A stretch of 64,000 nucleotides of DNA. It comes from GCA-2718815 sp963578105. Lineage in GTDB: Bacteria; Planctomycetota; Planctomycetia; Pirellulales; Pirellulaceae. How positions within the stretch are numbered: the stretch's first letter is position 1; each line of letters starts with the position of its first letter. Positions 1 to 9,358 of this stretch are shown one piece after another. Under the pieces are notes generated by a model, which saw nothing but the letters and a program-made list of their open reading frames with translations, was not told the DNA's origin and did no database searches. The position numbers and the translations under genes are program-made. The DNA is taken from NCBI GenBank assembly GCA_963578105.1, contig CAUZBP010000001.1:1-64000 (forward strand). The letters run 5' to 3'.

Positions 1-248
1 CATGCCAGGTTGAACACCCACCCACATGTGTCCGTCTATTGGTAATGCTGACCAAGTCGAGCAGTGTGAAAATTGTTTATTCAGCCTCACGAGTACCCGT
101 TGGGCAAGCGGGACCAGAAGGCTGGTAGGCATATCTCAACATTTATGAACCGTTACTGAGAATTAAGCGATGGTGGTTTTCTAAACTTTTGCAGCAGACA
201 TGCAACGATTGCGTTTACAACCTATTTCCCACAGGACATTTAAGACAG

Positions 249-1055
249 ATGGTGCCTCCCATGCAGGACGATCATTCCGACCAATCCGATGAGAATCTCG
301 ACAAAACTGATAATGGAAAGCCCGAGTCTGGTGGTATGCCGATGATCGAGGCGGACCGCCTCTCCAAGTTTTACGGTGTCTTCACGGCTTGTCGCGACGT
401 TTCCTTCAAGGTTCACCAGGGTGAAGTGGTGGCTTTTCTCGGGCCCAACGGAGCGGGGAAAAGCACGACGATGAAGTTGCTCACCGGATATTTGGCTCCT
501 TCGACTGGCGTTGCCTGGGTCGGTGGCCACAACATGTCGACGGATCGATTAGCCGGTTCGGCACGACTTGGGTATTTGCCGGAGAACGGTCCTCTTTATC
601 CTGATATGACACCTCTCACTTTTTTGGAGTTCTTTGCCGACGCGCGCGGGATGCAAGGTGATTACAAGGCGGAACGTCTGGAAGCGGTCATTGACCTGTG
701 TGCTTTGAGCAGCGTGGTTCACAAGAGCATCAGCAAGTTGTCGAAAGGGTTTCGCCAGCGACTGGGAATGGCGCAGGCATTGTTGCACGAACCGGACGTG
801 TTGATCCTCGATGAACCCACTGCGGGTTTGGATCCCAATCAGATTCAGGAAGTTCGGGAGACAATGCGTCGTCTGGGCGAGGAAAAGACGATTTTGCTAT
901 CGACGCACATCTTGCAGGAAGTCGAGGCGATGGCGAGTCGCGTGATATTGATTGACGAGGGCAGGCTTGTGTTTGACGGGAGCGTTGACGATCTGGGCCA
1001 ACGTGGGGCAGGTCTCAATGATGCCTTTCAACAGTTAACGTCCAGTGGAGCATAG
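249..1055 (+). CDS. ABC transporter ATP-binding protein, GldA-like
   Basis: ATPase subunit of an ABC exporter, expected on the cytoplasmic face bound to the permease encoded just downstream. The conserved domain starts near MIEADRLSKFYG. Walker A is GPNGAGKST (about residue 65 from this start), the signature region is LSKGFRQRLGMAQ, Walker B is LILDEP followed by the D-loop GLDPN, and the switch histidine lies in LLSTHILQEVEAMA. The fold and operon partners resemble the GldA family associated with ABC-2 and Gld auxiliary proteins. The reading frame is open back to a TTG at 189; ATG codons at 249, 261, 336 and 342 are all possible and none has a convincing ribosome binding site, so the N-terminus is uncertain. 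The first 30 residues are acidic, polar and probably disordered. Confidence 0.9.
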   Translation: MVPPMQDDHSDQSDENLDKTDNGKPESGGMPMIEADRLSKFYGVFTACRDVSFKVHQGEVVAFLGPNGAGKSTTMKLLTGYLAPSTGVAWVGGHNMSTDRLAGSARLGYLPENGPLYPDMTPLTFLEFFADARGMQGDYKAERLEAVIDLCALSSVVHKSISKLSKGFRQRLGMAQALLHEPDVLILDEPTAGLDPNQIQEVRETMRRLGEEKTILLSTHILQEVEAMASRVILIDEGRLVFDGSVDDLGQRGAGLNDAFQQLTSSGA

Positions 1056-1155
1056 GTGCTGACGTGCAAATCGCTACCAGGAGGGGATTTCAGGATGCTC
1101 AATTATGCGAACCGAGCTTGCTCAGTAGAGCGAAGTTCCAAAACGGAGAATTAGA

Positions 1156-4119
1156 ATGACGTTATCCACTGAGATCCAGACATTGTGGCTCATACTTTTT
1201 GACTTGATAGTCGTTGCTTTGTTTTTGTTGGCGGCGCTGCCGTTTGCCAAGGCGAAGCACGCGGCTTATGCGGTGTTAAAGCGCAATTTTTTGGCCTATT
1301 TCAGCAATCCAACGGGCTATGTGTTTCTTTGCCTGTTCGTGTTGCTCACTTCCTTGGCTGCCTTTTGGCCGCACGATTTTTTCCAGTCGAATCTGGCGAC
1401 CCTGGACCAGCTGAATTTATATCTGCCTCCGATCATGCTGGTCTTTATTGCAGCGATCACGATGAGTATTTGGGCGGAAGAACGGCGTCAGGGAACCGAT
1501 GAATTGTTGCTGACTATTCCCGCCGGCGACTTTGACATTGTGATAGGGAAATATCTGGCCGCGGTTGCGATATTCACGGCTTCTCTGCTTTTTTCGCAGC
1601 TCACCAACTTTGCAGTTTTGAATTCTTTGACGCTCGGTGAAATGGACATGGGTCTGTTTGTCACTACCTACTTTGGCTACTGGATGATCGGATTGGCGAT
1701 GCTGGCGGTAGGCATGGTGGCATCCTTTCTGACGAAAAACCTGACAGTCGGATTCATCCTCGGGGCACTCTTTAATATTCCGTTAGTGGCTTCAATGTGG
1801 GCCGATACGATTATTCCTTCGAGCTCGATTGCGATGTCGATTTCGCGGTGGAGTTACTTCACCCAATCAGAAGAATTTTTCCGTGGCGTCATCAGTCTGG
1901 GTGCGGTTGTCTACTTTTTGATGATTGTGGTCATTGGTATTTACTTGAGTATTGTTCTGATAGGTAGTCGACATTGGCTGGGCGGACGTGACGGTAGTTC
2001 ACTGTTGGGACACTATATTGTGCGAGGGTTGGGCCTGGTCGTGATAGCGATGAGCATCAACGTTTTGTTTGCGAACTACAACGGTTTGCGAAGGGACATG
2101 ACCGTCGGAAAGATCGGTTCATTATCCAAAGACACCAAGCAGTTGCTAAGCGATCTGAGTTCGGAAGGGCGACAGATCTACGTCGAGGCGTTCATCAGCG
2201 AATCGTTGCCGAAGCAGTATGTGAAGACGAAGGCTGACATCATTTCCATGCTGAACGAGCTGAAGGCCTTTGGGGGCAAGAATGTCAACATCAGCATCTA
2301 TGATGGACTGCAGAATTCGAGTCCGGAAGCGGTACGGGCCAAAGAACAGTACGGAATTGAACCCCGCATGGTAGTCGTTCGGGAGCGAGACTCCATTGCC
2401 CAAAAAGAAATATTTCTGGGAGCCGTGTTTCGTTGCGGACTGGAAAAGGTGGTTGTTCCATTTGTCGATCGTGGGATTCCTGTCGAGTACGAGATGATTC
2501 GCTCCATCTGCACGGTGGCCGAACAGGATCGCCAGAAGATTGGCGTAGTGAAGACGGATGCCGACTTGTTCGGGGGGTTTCAAATGGGGATGGGGATGCC
2601 CCGCCAGGTTCCGAAACAACTGATTATCGAAGAACTTGAGAAGCAATATGACGTGGTTCAGGTTGATCCCACCAATCCGATTGTCGAGACCTACGACGTG
2701 TTACTGGCGGTGCAGCCTTCGTCACTCACTCCACCACAACTTGAAAACTTGATGGACGCCATCGACCAGGGTGTACCCACAGCAATTTTTGAGGATCCGA
2801 TGCCTGTCGCCTTGAGCAGTCAGCCACCGGGCACCAGCGATCCACGCCGGCCTCAAGGGGGAATGTTTGGCGGAGGTCAGCCACCCGAGCCCAAGGGGGA
2901 TATCACCAGGCTCTGGAAAATGCTGGGGATTTCGATGAAAGGCGAGGACCAGTTATCGGGTGCTGGAAAGGATGTCTATGTGGTTTGGCAGGACTACAAT
3001 CCCTATCCCAAAACACGAAGTTTCCGAAACTTCACCAAGCAGTTTGTGTTTGTGGGACCGGACGCTCCGGGTGCTGAGGACTCTTTGAATCCTGACAACA
3101 AGATTTCCTCCGGTTTGCAACAATTGCTGTTTTTGTTTCCCGGCGCCATTACCCATGAAAAGAATGATTCGGATCTGAAATTCATGCCCCTGGTGACCAC
3201 GGGTAGTTACACCGGTTACATCAAGACTCAGGATTTACGAAATCCTGGGGGAGATCCGCGCATGCAACGTTGGGCTGAGGTGCCGACGAATAATCGCTAT
3301 GTCCTGGCTGCCCGTATTCAGCCCAGTGAGGAAGAAATGGAAGACGAGGGGCAGGCGGACACGGAAGAGGAGTCGGAGGTGGCTGAACAAGAGGCTGCTG
3401 AGGATGAGGGGAGTGGTCAAGAGCAAGTCGGCCAAGCGACTGCTGACAGTGAAGAAGCAGCGGACCAAGAAGAGGGGCCCTCGCGAATTAACGTCGTCTA
3501 TGTGTCAGACGTTGACCTGTTAAGTTCGGCGTTTCTGGAATTGCGTGCTCAACCGGATGAGGAAGTTGAGTTTCAGTTTGACAATGTGACCTTTGTGTTG
3601 AATGTGCTTGATGTCTTGGCGGGTGACGACCGGTTCACCGAAATTCGGAAGCGGCAAACCAGGCATAGTACGTTGAAGAAAATCTATTCGCTCACTGCCG
3701 AGGCGCGGGAGGATGCCGAAAGGGAGATTGCTTCCTATGAGGTGGATTATGGAATGGCTGAGCAAGCAGCGGAAAGTGAGATGAAGAAGCATCTGGCGAC
3801 GATCAATGAGGAAATCGACAAGATTCGAGAGACCGGAAAGAGCAGTGATCTCAAGGCGGCACAGATTCGTTTGGCCATTCGACAGCAAGTGGAAGAACGC
3901 CGCAGGGATGCAGAGATTGAAAGCCTGAAGATGGAACGCAATCGGAAACTGGAAGACATTGAACGCCAACTGGAACTGAAAACACGTGAGGTTCAAAATC
4001 GATTTAAATTTTACGCAGCGGCGTTGCCTCCGATTCCTCCTTTGCTCGTCGGTTGCCTGGTGTTCATTCGTCGTCGACTGAGAGAGCGCGAAGGGGTATC
4101 GAGAGAAAGACTCAGGTAG
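1156..4119 (+). CDS. ABC-2 permease fused to a GldG-like auxiliary domain
   Basis: A 987-residue membrane protein joining two modules that are often separate genes. Residues 1-290 hold about seven hydrophobic segments typical of ABC-2 permeases (GldF-like), including the FLAYFSNPTGYVFL and EERRQGTDELLLTIPAGDFD regions seen in that family. Residues 330-710 form a periplasmic GldG/ABC_transp_aux-like domain. About residues 724-781 are an extreme Glu-rich, low-complexity stretch. Residues 850-955 are predicted coiled coil rich in Glu, Arg and Lys, and a final hydrophobic segment ends in a basic tail (RRRLREREG). The start has GGAG eight bases upstream. It follows the ATPase gene and precedes a DUF4340 gene, the usual order of this exporter in Planctomycetes. 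The substrate is unknown; gliding is not implied. Confidence 0.88.
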   Translation: MTLSTEIQTLWLILFDLIVVALFLLAALPFAKAKHAAYAVLKRNFLAYFSNPTGYVFLCLFVLLTSLAAFWPHDFFQSNLATLDQLNLYLPPIMLVFIAAITMSIWAEERRQGTDELLLTIPAGDFDIVIGKYLAAVAIFTASLLFSQLTNFAVLNSLTLGEMDMGLFVTTYFGYWMIGLAMLAVGMVASFLTKNLTVGFILGALFNIPLVASMWADTIIPSSSIAMSISRWSYFTQSEEFFRGVISLGAVVYFLMIVVIGIYLSIVLIGSRHWLGGRDGSSLLGHYIVRGLGLVVIAMSINVLFANYNGLRRDMTVGKIGSLSKDTKQLLSDLSSEGRQIYVEAFISESLPKQYVKTKADIISMLNELKAFGGKNVNISIYDGLQNSSPEAVRAKEQYGIEPRMVVVRERDSIAQKEIFLGAVFRCGLEKVVVPFVDRGIPVEYEMIRSICTVAEQDRQKIGVVKTDADLFGGFQMGMGMPRQVPKQLIIEELEKQYDVVQVDPTNPIVETYDVLLAVQPSSLTPPQLENLMDAIDQGVPTAIFEDPMPVALSSQPPGTSDPRRPQGGMFGGGQPPEPKGDITRLWKMLGISMKGEDQLSGAGKDVYVVWQDYNPYPKTRSFRNFTKQFVFVGPDAPGAEDSLNPDNKISSGLQQLLFLFPGAITHEKNDSDLKFMPLVTTGSYTGYIKTQDLRNPGGDPRMQRWAEVPTNNRYVLAARIQPSEEEMEDEGQADTEEESEVAEQEAAEDEGSGQEQVGQATADSEEAADQEEGPSRINVVYVSDVDLLSSAFLELRAQPDEEVEFQFDNVTFVLNVLDVLAGDDRFTEIRKRQTRHSTLKKIYSLTAEAREDAEREIASYEVDYGMAEQAAESEMKKHLATINEEIDKIRETGKSSDLKAAQIRLAIRQQVEERRRDAEIESLKMERNRKLEDIERQLELKTREVQNRFKFYAAALPPIPPLLVGCLVFIRRRLREREGVSRERLR

Positions 4120-4191
4120 TAAACGTTGCTGATTGAAACTCCTTAACCCCGCCAAAAAAATTCTGTAGCCTATCAGGCAAGGTAATTGACC

Positions 4192-5685
4192 ATGACCGAC
4201 ATAACCAAAACGGGAATCACCGTTGTCGTAGCTGCGATCTTAGCTTCGGCTTCGATTTTCAATCGCACCGAACCTTTCGGAAATCCATCGGACGATGAAA
4301 TTGGTTCGTTCATGTTTGAAGATTTTCAGGATCCTTTGTCCGCCAAGAGTCTTGAGGTTGTACGTCACAACGAGGACCTGGCAGAGATCGATCAGTTTAA
4401 AGTCTCCAAAATTGCCGGTGTGTGGAGCATTCCGTCTCATAAAAACTATCCGGCGGATGCTGAGAATCAGGTTCGTGATGCTGCGACCATTCTCACTGAT
4501 TTGGAAATCTTGGGAATCGCAACCGACTTGGCAAGCGAACATTCTCTGTTTGGTGTTGTGGAACCCGATCCCGAAAAAATCAGTGCAGGTGACAAGGGAA
4601 TTGGGACGTTGATCGTGATGCAAGACAGCAAGGGCAGGAATCTGGCTCATTTGGTAGTTGGCAAACAGGTCAAAGGTGCCGAGGGTCAGCGATTCGTACG
4701 GAGGCCTTCTCAGGACCGGGTTTATGTGGTGAGTATCGACCCTGGCCGCTTGTCTACGAAATTCGAGGATTGGATCGAGACCGATTTGCTGGATATGAAC
4801 ACCTGGGATATCAAGCAGGTGGTGATCAAGGACTACTCGGTCGATACCGCTCTGACATTGAATGGACCTGTGATCAGTAGCTATGACCAACGAATGGGGA
4901 TGCAAGTTTCGCTGGAAAACAATTCGGATTGGAAATTGGACGAGTTACTTGAGTATCGTGCTGAGGAATTACGTCCCACCGAACTCCTCGAAGATGAAGA
5001 ATTGAACACCGACAGATTAAACGACATGAAAAATGCTTTCGATGATCTGAAGATTGTCGATGTCGATCGCAAACCGAAAGGTTTGGGCGGGGATTTGCGA
5101 GCCGAACAAGATTTCATGAAGGATGGCGACGGGCTGTCATCGCTCTTTGATAAAGGATTCTATCCCGTCGATTTGGAGCAGACAGGACAACTTGACCTGT
5201 TGTGCAGTGACGGGGAGGTCTCTGTACGGACGGAAGATGGTGTCGAATATGTGTTGCGGTTTGGACGAGTGGCCGGTCTGGAAGATAACACTGCTGAGTC
5301 GACGGACTTGAATCGTTATTTATTCGTTATGGCACGTTTGCGTGATGATATGTTTCCCGCTGTCCAAGAGACGCCGGATCCAGAGTCTGCCACAAGCGAG
5401 AGTGAAGCAGAGGCGGGCGGGGCTGAAGAGAGCACGGAAAACACGGAAGAAGAACGTGAAAAAGACGAATTGCAGGAGAAACGCGAAAAGGCCGAGCAAA
5501 AGATCAACGAGTTGAACGATCGTTTTTCGGATTGGTACTACATTATCTCGGAAGATGTCTTCAAAAAGATCCATCTTGCCCGAGCCGATGTCATCAAAAC
5601 CAAGGACGCCGTCGAGGCGGGAACCGACATCGACTCCCTACGTGGTCTTCAAAAAGGCCTTGAAAAAGAAAATCCGGAACCCTAG
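4192..5685 (+). CDS. DUF4340 domain-containing protein
   Basis: Third gene of the exporter operon, 72 bases after the permease. It has one N-terminal hydrophobic segment (TGITVVVAAILASASIFN), which suggests an anchored periplasmic protein. DUF4340 features follow: short beta-rich repeats such as VSKIAGVWSIPS, GIGTLIVMQDSKG and VYVVSIDPGRLSTKFEDWIE, with the pattern of a value compared with a lipid- or sugar-like ligand still undefined in the family. The C-terminal quarter holds an acidic low-complexity block (about residues 395-420) and a charged helix. The ATG at 4192 is preferred over TTG 4186 because AAGG lies at a suitable distance. Proteins of this family regularly accompany Gld-type ABC exporters, so it is likely an auxiliary component. 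Its molecular role is unknown. Confidence 0.85.
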   Translation: MTDITKTGITVVVAAILASASIFNRTEPFGNPSDDEIGSFMFEDFQDPLSAKSLEVVRHNEDLAEIDQFKVSKIAGVWSIPSHKNYPADAENQVRDAATILTDLEILGIATDLASEHSLFGVVEPDPEKISAGDKGIGTLIVMQDSKGRNLAHLVVGKQVKGAEGQRFVRRPSQDRVYVVSIDPGRLSTKFEDWIETDLLDMNTWDIKQVVIKDYSVDTALTLNGPVISSYDQRMGMQVSLENNSDWKLDELLEYRAEELRPTELLEDEELNTDRLNDMKNAFDDLKIVDVDRKPKGLGGDLRAEQDFMKDGDGLSSLFDKGFYPVDLEQTGQLDLLCSDGEVSVRTEDGVEYVLRFGRVAGLEDNTAESTDLNRYLFVMARLRDDMFPAVQETPDPESATSESEAEAGGAEESTENTEEEREKDELQEKREKAEQKINELNDRFSDWYYIISEDVFKKIHLARADVIKTKDAVEAGTDIDSLRGLQKGLEKENPEP

Positions 5686-5895
5686 GGCTCTGTCTCTGTA
5701 GACCCATTGCGCCGTTTCCCGTCAGGATTCCGTACGTCCACCACTGCCCTGGACCGGCACGCTTTGGCGTTTCGGATGCTGGATGCGGTGAAACTCGAAG
5801 TCAACGATCATGTTGCAGGCGGCGAACACCCGATGAGATGCAACGGATCACTCGCTGTGGGTGACCTTGTTCCTTTGGATTTTGACTTGATGGTC

Positions 5896-6213
5896 TCAGT
5901 CGATCGTGTTTCCCAGCGAATGCAGGAATTCGATGGAGTAGATGCCGGTATTGTGCCCGTCACTGAATTCAATGTTGTACGCGTAGTTTCCCATCGGGTT
6001 CATCGCCGAAATGGTAAGCGGCAAGGTTTCCTCGGGTGAGAGAACTGGCAACAGGGACGCTGACTCGTTGCTTTTATTCTGTCTCTTTTCCCGGCAAGTC
6101 GCGCAGGGGCAGTTTTCACGCAACTCGTGGGCCGAGTATTCACGCTGCTCGCCGCTGCTCCATTGGATTCGGAGTCGTTTTCCATCTAGCAACTCAAGTT
6201 GTGTGGGATGCAT
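5896..6213 (-). CDS. DUF971 domain protein
   Basis: Small protein (about 105 aa) consisting of one DUF971 domain, the fold also found at the N-terminus of gamma-butyrobetaine hydroxylase. Typical features are LRIQWSSGEQREYSAHELR, a cysteine pair in NCPCATCREKR and the C-terminal GNYAYNIEFSDGHNTGIYS. In standalone form the domain is often linked with Fe-S cluster or Mrp-related functions, but its role here is not shown. ATG 6213 fits the family start better than the longer frame beginning at 6246. It is convergent with the DUF4340 gene and divergent from the CehA relic. Confidence 0.85.
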   Translation of the reverse strand: MHPTQLELLDGKRLRIQWSSGEQREYSAHELRENCPCATCREKRQNKSNESASLLPVLSPEETLPLTISAMNPMGNYAYNIEFSDGHNTGIYSIEFLHSLGNTID

Positions 6214-6343
6214 ACAATTCGTTCGGTGTGAGGATAGTGAAATCACGAAATCTCACCGCAGTATACAGGGTTTTCTTCGTTGCCAGAATGTGTCGCGGCT
6301 TGGTCGTTTCAAGAAATCTTCGGTCTGCTGGCGTTTCCAAGAC

Positions 6344-6724
6344 ATGCCGGGTTTGCAGCCCTCGTGCAGGGTGCCAGTTGAGTTGATTATCAACGGGCAA
6401 GCGGTAGGTCGCCAGGAAATAGAGGCGGATGGCGAGGTTCACGAACTGGAATTCAACTATACGCCTGACATTTCCAGTTGGGTTGCGTTACGAATTTTCC
6501 CGAGTTCACATACCAATCCAATTTTTGTGGAAGTCGATCACCAACCGATTCGCTCCAGTCGCAGAAGCGCCGAATGGTGTCTACAAACGGTCGATGTATG
6601 TTGGGAAATGAAGCAGGGGAAAATTCGAGACCACGAACGAGAAACGGCCGCCGCGGCTTTTGAAGTTGCTCGGCAGGCGTGTCGGCGCATTCGAGATGAA
6701 TCGTTCGATGATCGAGAAAAGTAG
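6344..6724 (+). pseudogene. C-terminal relic of a CehA/McbA-like metallohydrolase
   Basis: The open frame 6011-6724 has no recognisable first half, but from about 6371 onward it reads like the end of planctomycete CehA/McbA family metallohydrolases. The key stretches are VELIINGQAVGRQEIEADGE, SSWVALRIFPSSHTNPIFV and IRSSRRSAEWCLQTVD, then an Ala/Arg-rich helix ending in RQACRRIRDES. The whole PHP-type catalytic domain (several hundred residues) is missing, and the place where it should be is occupied by the oppositely oriented DUF971 gene. It is therefore probably the truncated end of a gene cut by a rearrangement. A short expressed protein from ATG 6344 cannot be ruled out. Family assignment is from memory of conserved motifs. 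Confidence 0.6.
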
Positions 6725-6794
6725 GCCGACAGTATTTTTGCGGGCGTGGGACGACCGGACTTCAGGTCACAGTCGATTGCTCTGCTTTGCGTTC

Positions 6795-8069
6795 TCATCT
6801 TTCATCGAGAAACCGTCTGCCTTTGCTTTCGAAGCGAGGTAGTGATCCGATAGGCACGCACCGCACATCGACTTTCAGTCCCAATCGCAGTTGCAGTTCC
6901 TTGGCGACGCGGTCCGGCAACTCCAGGCGGTCTTCGATTTCCACCGATAGAGAGTCCATTTCACCCGACTTGCGGGCTGTCATTCGATACTCAGAGATTT
7001 CCGAAAAACTGTGAAGAATCTGTTCCACAGAACTTGGAAAGACATTCACGCCTCGCACGATCATCATGTCGTCCGCTCGACCAAGAATGCCTTCCTCCAG
7101 CAGCACGAAGCGACAGTTATCATCAGAGGACCATCTGGGTCGGACCAGATCGCCCGTGCGATAACGCAGCACGGGACTGCCAGTTCGGCCGAGGGTTGTC
7201 AGGACCAATTCCGAAAGTTCGCCTTCAATAGCATGTCGTCCGTTTTCAACGGATAAGAATTCGGCAATGAAATCTGCTTCGTTAACATAGAGTCCTTTTC
7301 GGGCCCCGTCAGAATATCCCCAGGGTCCCACTTCGGTTGCCCCACCGTGATCAATCAACTCCGCGTCCCAGAGGTTTTCGATGCGCTGGCGGATGTTTGA
7401 GATGGATCCCCCGGGTTCGCCTGCGACAATGATGCGACGGATATCCAGAGATGCCACGTCGAGTTGGTGATCGCTTCCGACTTCCGCGAGGTGCAATGCG
7501 TAGCTGGGGGTACAGAACAGTACGGTCACCCGGCTACTTCTCATCAACTCCAGTCGTGCCAGAGTACTCAATCCGCCCCCGGGTACGGCCAGACAGCCAC
7601 GGAAAGTCGCAGCATCATGAGCGCTCCAGAAACCAATGAATGGACCGAACGAAAAGGCAAGAAACACTCGGTCTTCAGGCTTCAAATCGGCTGCGTCGAG
7701 GACGAACTGCCACAGTCGGATCCACCAATTCCAATCGTCCGCCGTATCTAACACGACGAGGGGGCGTCCACGGGTACCGGACGTCCGGTGAAATCGAGTA
7801 TAGTGCTTCACCGGAAATGTCAGGTTGGCCGCAAAATCATTCCCCGGATCAGAGCGGTGCAATTCTTCCTTGTGGGTAAAGGGCATCTCGCGGAGGGAAT
7901 CCAGGTCGGAAAGTGGCAAGTTCAAGTCGGCGAGTTTCTCGCTGTAGAAACGGTTTTGGGGCAAGATCGAAGTTAGGAGCTTGTTAAGCTCTACTAACTG
8001 ATGCTTATGTAGCTCGTCCGTGTCCAGACGCTCTAAACGTCGACGTTCTTCGAATCCTGCAGTAGCCAT
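6795..8069 (-). CDS. Phenylacetate-CoA ligase (PaaK)-like AMP-dependent ligase
   Basis: 424-residue member of the adenylate-forming family, of the short PaaK type. Seen motifs are the phosphate loop RTSGTRGRPLV, the A5-like region LIDHGGATEVGPWGY, the ribose-binding YRTGDLVRP and the hinge-like ILGRADDMMIVRGVNVFPSS. The C-terminal small domain continues to FESKGRRFLDER and is typical of PaaK proteins. It would activate a carboxylic acid with ATP and pass it to CoA or a related thiol. The substrate is not deducible because no phenylacetate pathway genes surround it. It stands alone on the minus strand and may share an intergenic control region with the STAS gene. Confidence 0.85.
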   Translation of the reverse strand: MATAGFEERRRLERLDTDELHKHQLVELNKLLTSILPQNRFYSEKLADLNLPLSDLDSLREMPFTHKEELHRSDPGNDFAANLTFPVKHYTRFHRTSGTRGRPLVVLDTADDWNWWIRLWQFVLDAADLKPEDRVFLAFSFGPFIGFWSAHDAATFRGCLAVPGGGLSTLARLELMRSSRVTVLFCTPSYALHLAEVGSDHQLDVASLDIRRIIVAGEPGGSISNIRQRIENLWDAELIDHGGATEVGPWGYSDGARKGLYVNEADFIAEFLSVENGRHAIEGELSELVLTTLGRTGSPVLRYRTGDLVRPRWSSDDNCRFVLLEEGILGRADDMMIVRGVNVFPSSVEQILHSFSEISEYRMTARKSGEMDSLSVEIEDRLELPDRVAKELQLRLGLKVDVRCVPIGSLPRFESKGRRFLDER

Positions 8070-8563
8070 ATTGGATTTCGCTTCAAAACCCCCTGCCTGG
8101 GCTCATGTGTAGGTAACGTTGGATAACGGATATTTTATCATGCCACCGAAGGCCGTGTGGTTTGCCGGAAGTCAGAACAGACATGGTACGGTCCTTTGGA
8201 TCGACCGATGGGGTACGCGGAAGCGTTCCGCCGTCTCCGATCTCGCCTGAGGCTTGTAGTTGCTAGTTGTAGAAACATGGTTGCAATCAGTCTCCAGGGA
8301 TGACTCATAGGTAGATGAGGTGATACCTCGTCGCTTACCGTGGTAAAAAGGGAAGTTGTGGCACTATTTAGTCAATGCGTCCCAGCCACGGAATACCAGT
8401 TTCCAGGCCGGTCCTGGCATCATACGAATTTCAGCAATGCGACGGTAGTAACCGCTGAAGGAGAGTAATTGGTGACCCCCGATCTAACTTGGCACGGGTT
8501 GGTTGATGTGCGATGATAGAAGGGCCGAAGAAAGATTTCGTTTTGTTTTGCGGAAGGTATTCG
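8070..8563. other. Intergenic region, nothing recognised
   Basis: About 490 bases between the divergent PaaK-like and STAS genes. It should hold promoters in both directions, but no convincing hexamer pair, RNA structure or conserved small ORF was found. Confidence 0.5.
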
Positions 8564-9094
8564 ATGGCGGTGACAGACTCATCGGGTTTGCGGGTCGGTC
8601 GGTCAAACCTGGGGTACGTCGTATTCGTATTCGGCCGGGGCACGATGTTGGAGAGTCCTGCTCTACATGATTTTGCTATGAAGTGTGTCGACAGTGAAAA
8701 TTGCACTTTGGCTATCGATCTCATGGAATGCGAATATCTCGACAGTACATTCTTAGGATGCCTGGTCGATTTGCATCGGTGCTTCAGGCGCGACAAGAAG
8801 GCTCGATACCAAGTCATTGCGAACGCGGCATGCAGCCAACGCTTATTGGCGGCGACGCAACTTCAAAAATTTTTGCCCGTTTCTGATCGACCCCAACAGA
8901 CAATTGCCGATTGCGTCGAATTGCTATCGAGCAAACTCGAACGTAAGGAGTTCGGCCACCACGTGATGGAGTGTCATCGTCGCTTGGCCGAACTGGGGGG
9001 GCCAAATCAGGTGGTGTTTGAGCGTATTGCCAAGCAGCTCGCCGGCGAATTAGAAGATCTGCAGCAGGATCCAGCCTTCCATGGGCGATGGTAG
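8564..9094 (+). CDS. STAS-domain protein (anti-sigma factor antagonist-like)
   Basis: About 176 residues with one STAS domain in the first 110: FGRGTMLESPALHDFAM, then the core strand CTLAIDLMECEYLDSTFLGC, where Asp-Ser-Thr matches the phosphorylatable serine loop of SpoIIAA-type proteins, and a helix VDLHRCFRRD. The last 60 residues form a helical tail. ATG 8564 was chosen because GGAAGG lies six bases upstream, although the frame is open to 8513. The usual partners are an anti-sigma kinase and a PP2C phosphatase. None is adjacent; the PP2C at 57.9 kb is distant. Role in partner switching is an inference from the domain. Confidence 0.8.
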   Translation: MAVTDSSGLRVGRSNLGYVVFVFGRGTMLESPALHDFAMKCVDSENCTLAIDLMECEYLDSTFLGCLVDLHRCFRRDKKARYQVIANAACSQRLLAATQLQKFLPVSDRPQQTIADCVELLSSKLERKEFGHHVMECHRRLAELGGPNQVVFERIAKQLAGELEDLQQDPAFHGRW

Positions 9095-9358
9095 AATTTT
9101 CAGGGGGTTTGGGGGTTGTAATGACTGGGCTCAATGCAGAGCCTGCCCCGGTCATTCTTTTTCAGCCGCTGGGGATGCGCAGGTTTTGCGGCTTTGTATG
9201 CCGAACGTCTGGATGACCGGATTTTCTGTGGATAGGTGGAAATGATGTGTTACGATTTCTGAAGCCACTTACCTCGTGAAATACCGACACATGGTGACTT
9301 TTTAAGCAAGTGCGAACTCCACGCAGTACAGAATTCCAACAGGACCCGGAACTTTGTC

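Noticed and set aside
5707..6039. Plus-strand frame opposite the DUF971 gene
   Set aside because: It is the antisense shadow of the DUF971 gene and has no ribosome binding site.
8485..8505. TGGCACGGGTTGG resembling a sigma54 -24/-12 promoter before the STAS gene
   Set aside because: The -12 element lacks the GC dinucleotide at the required distance.
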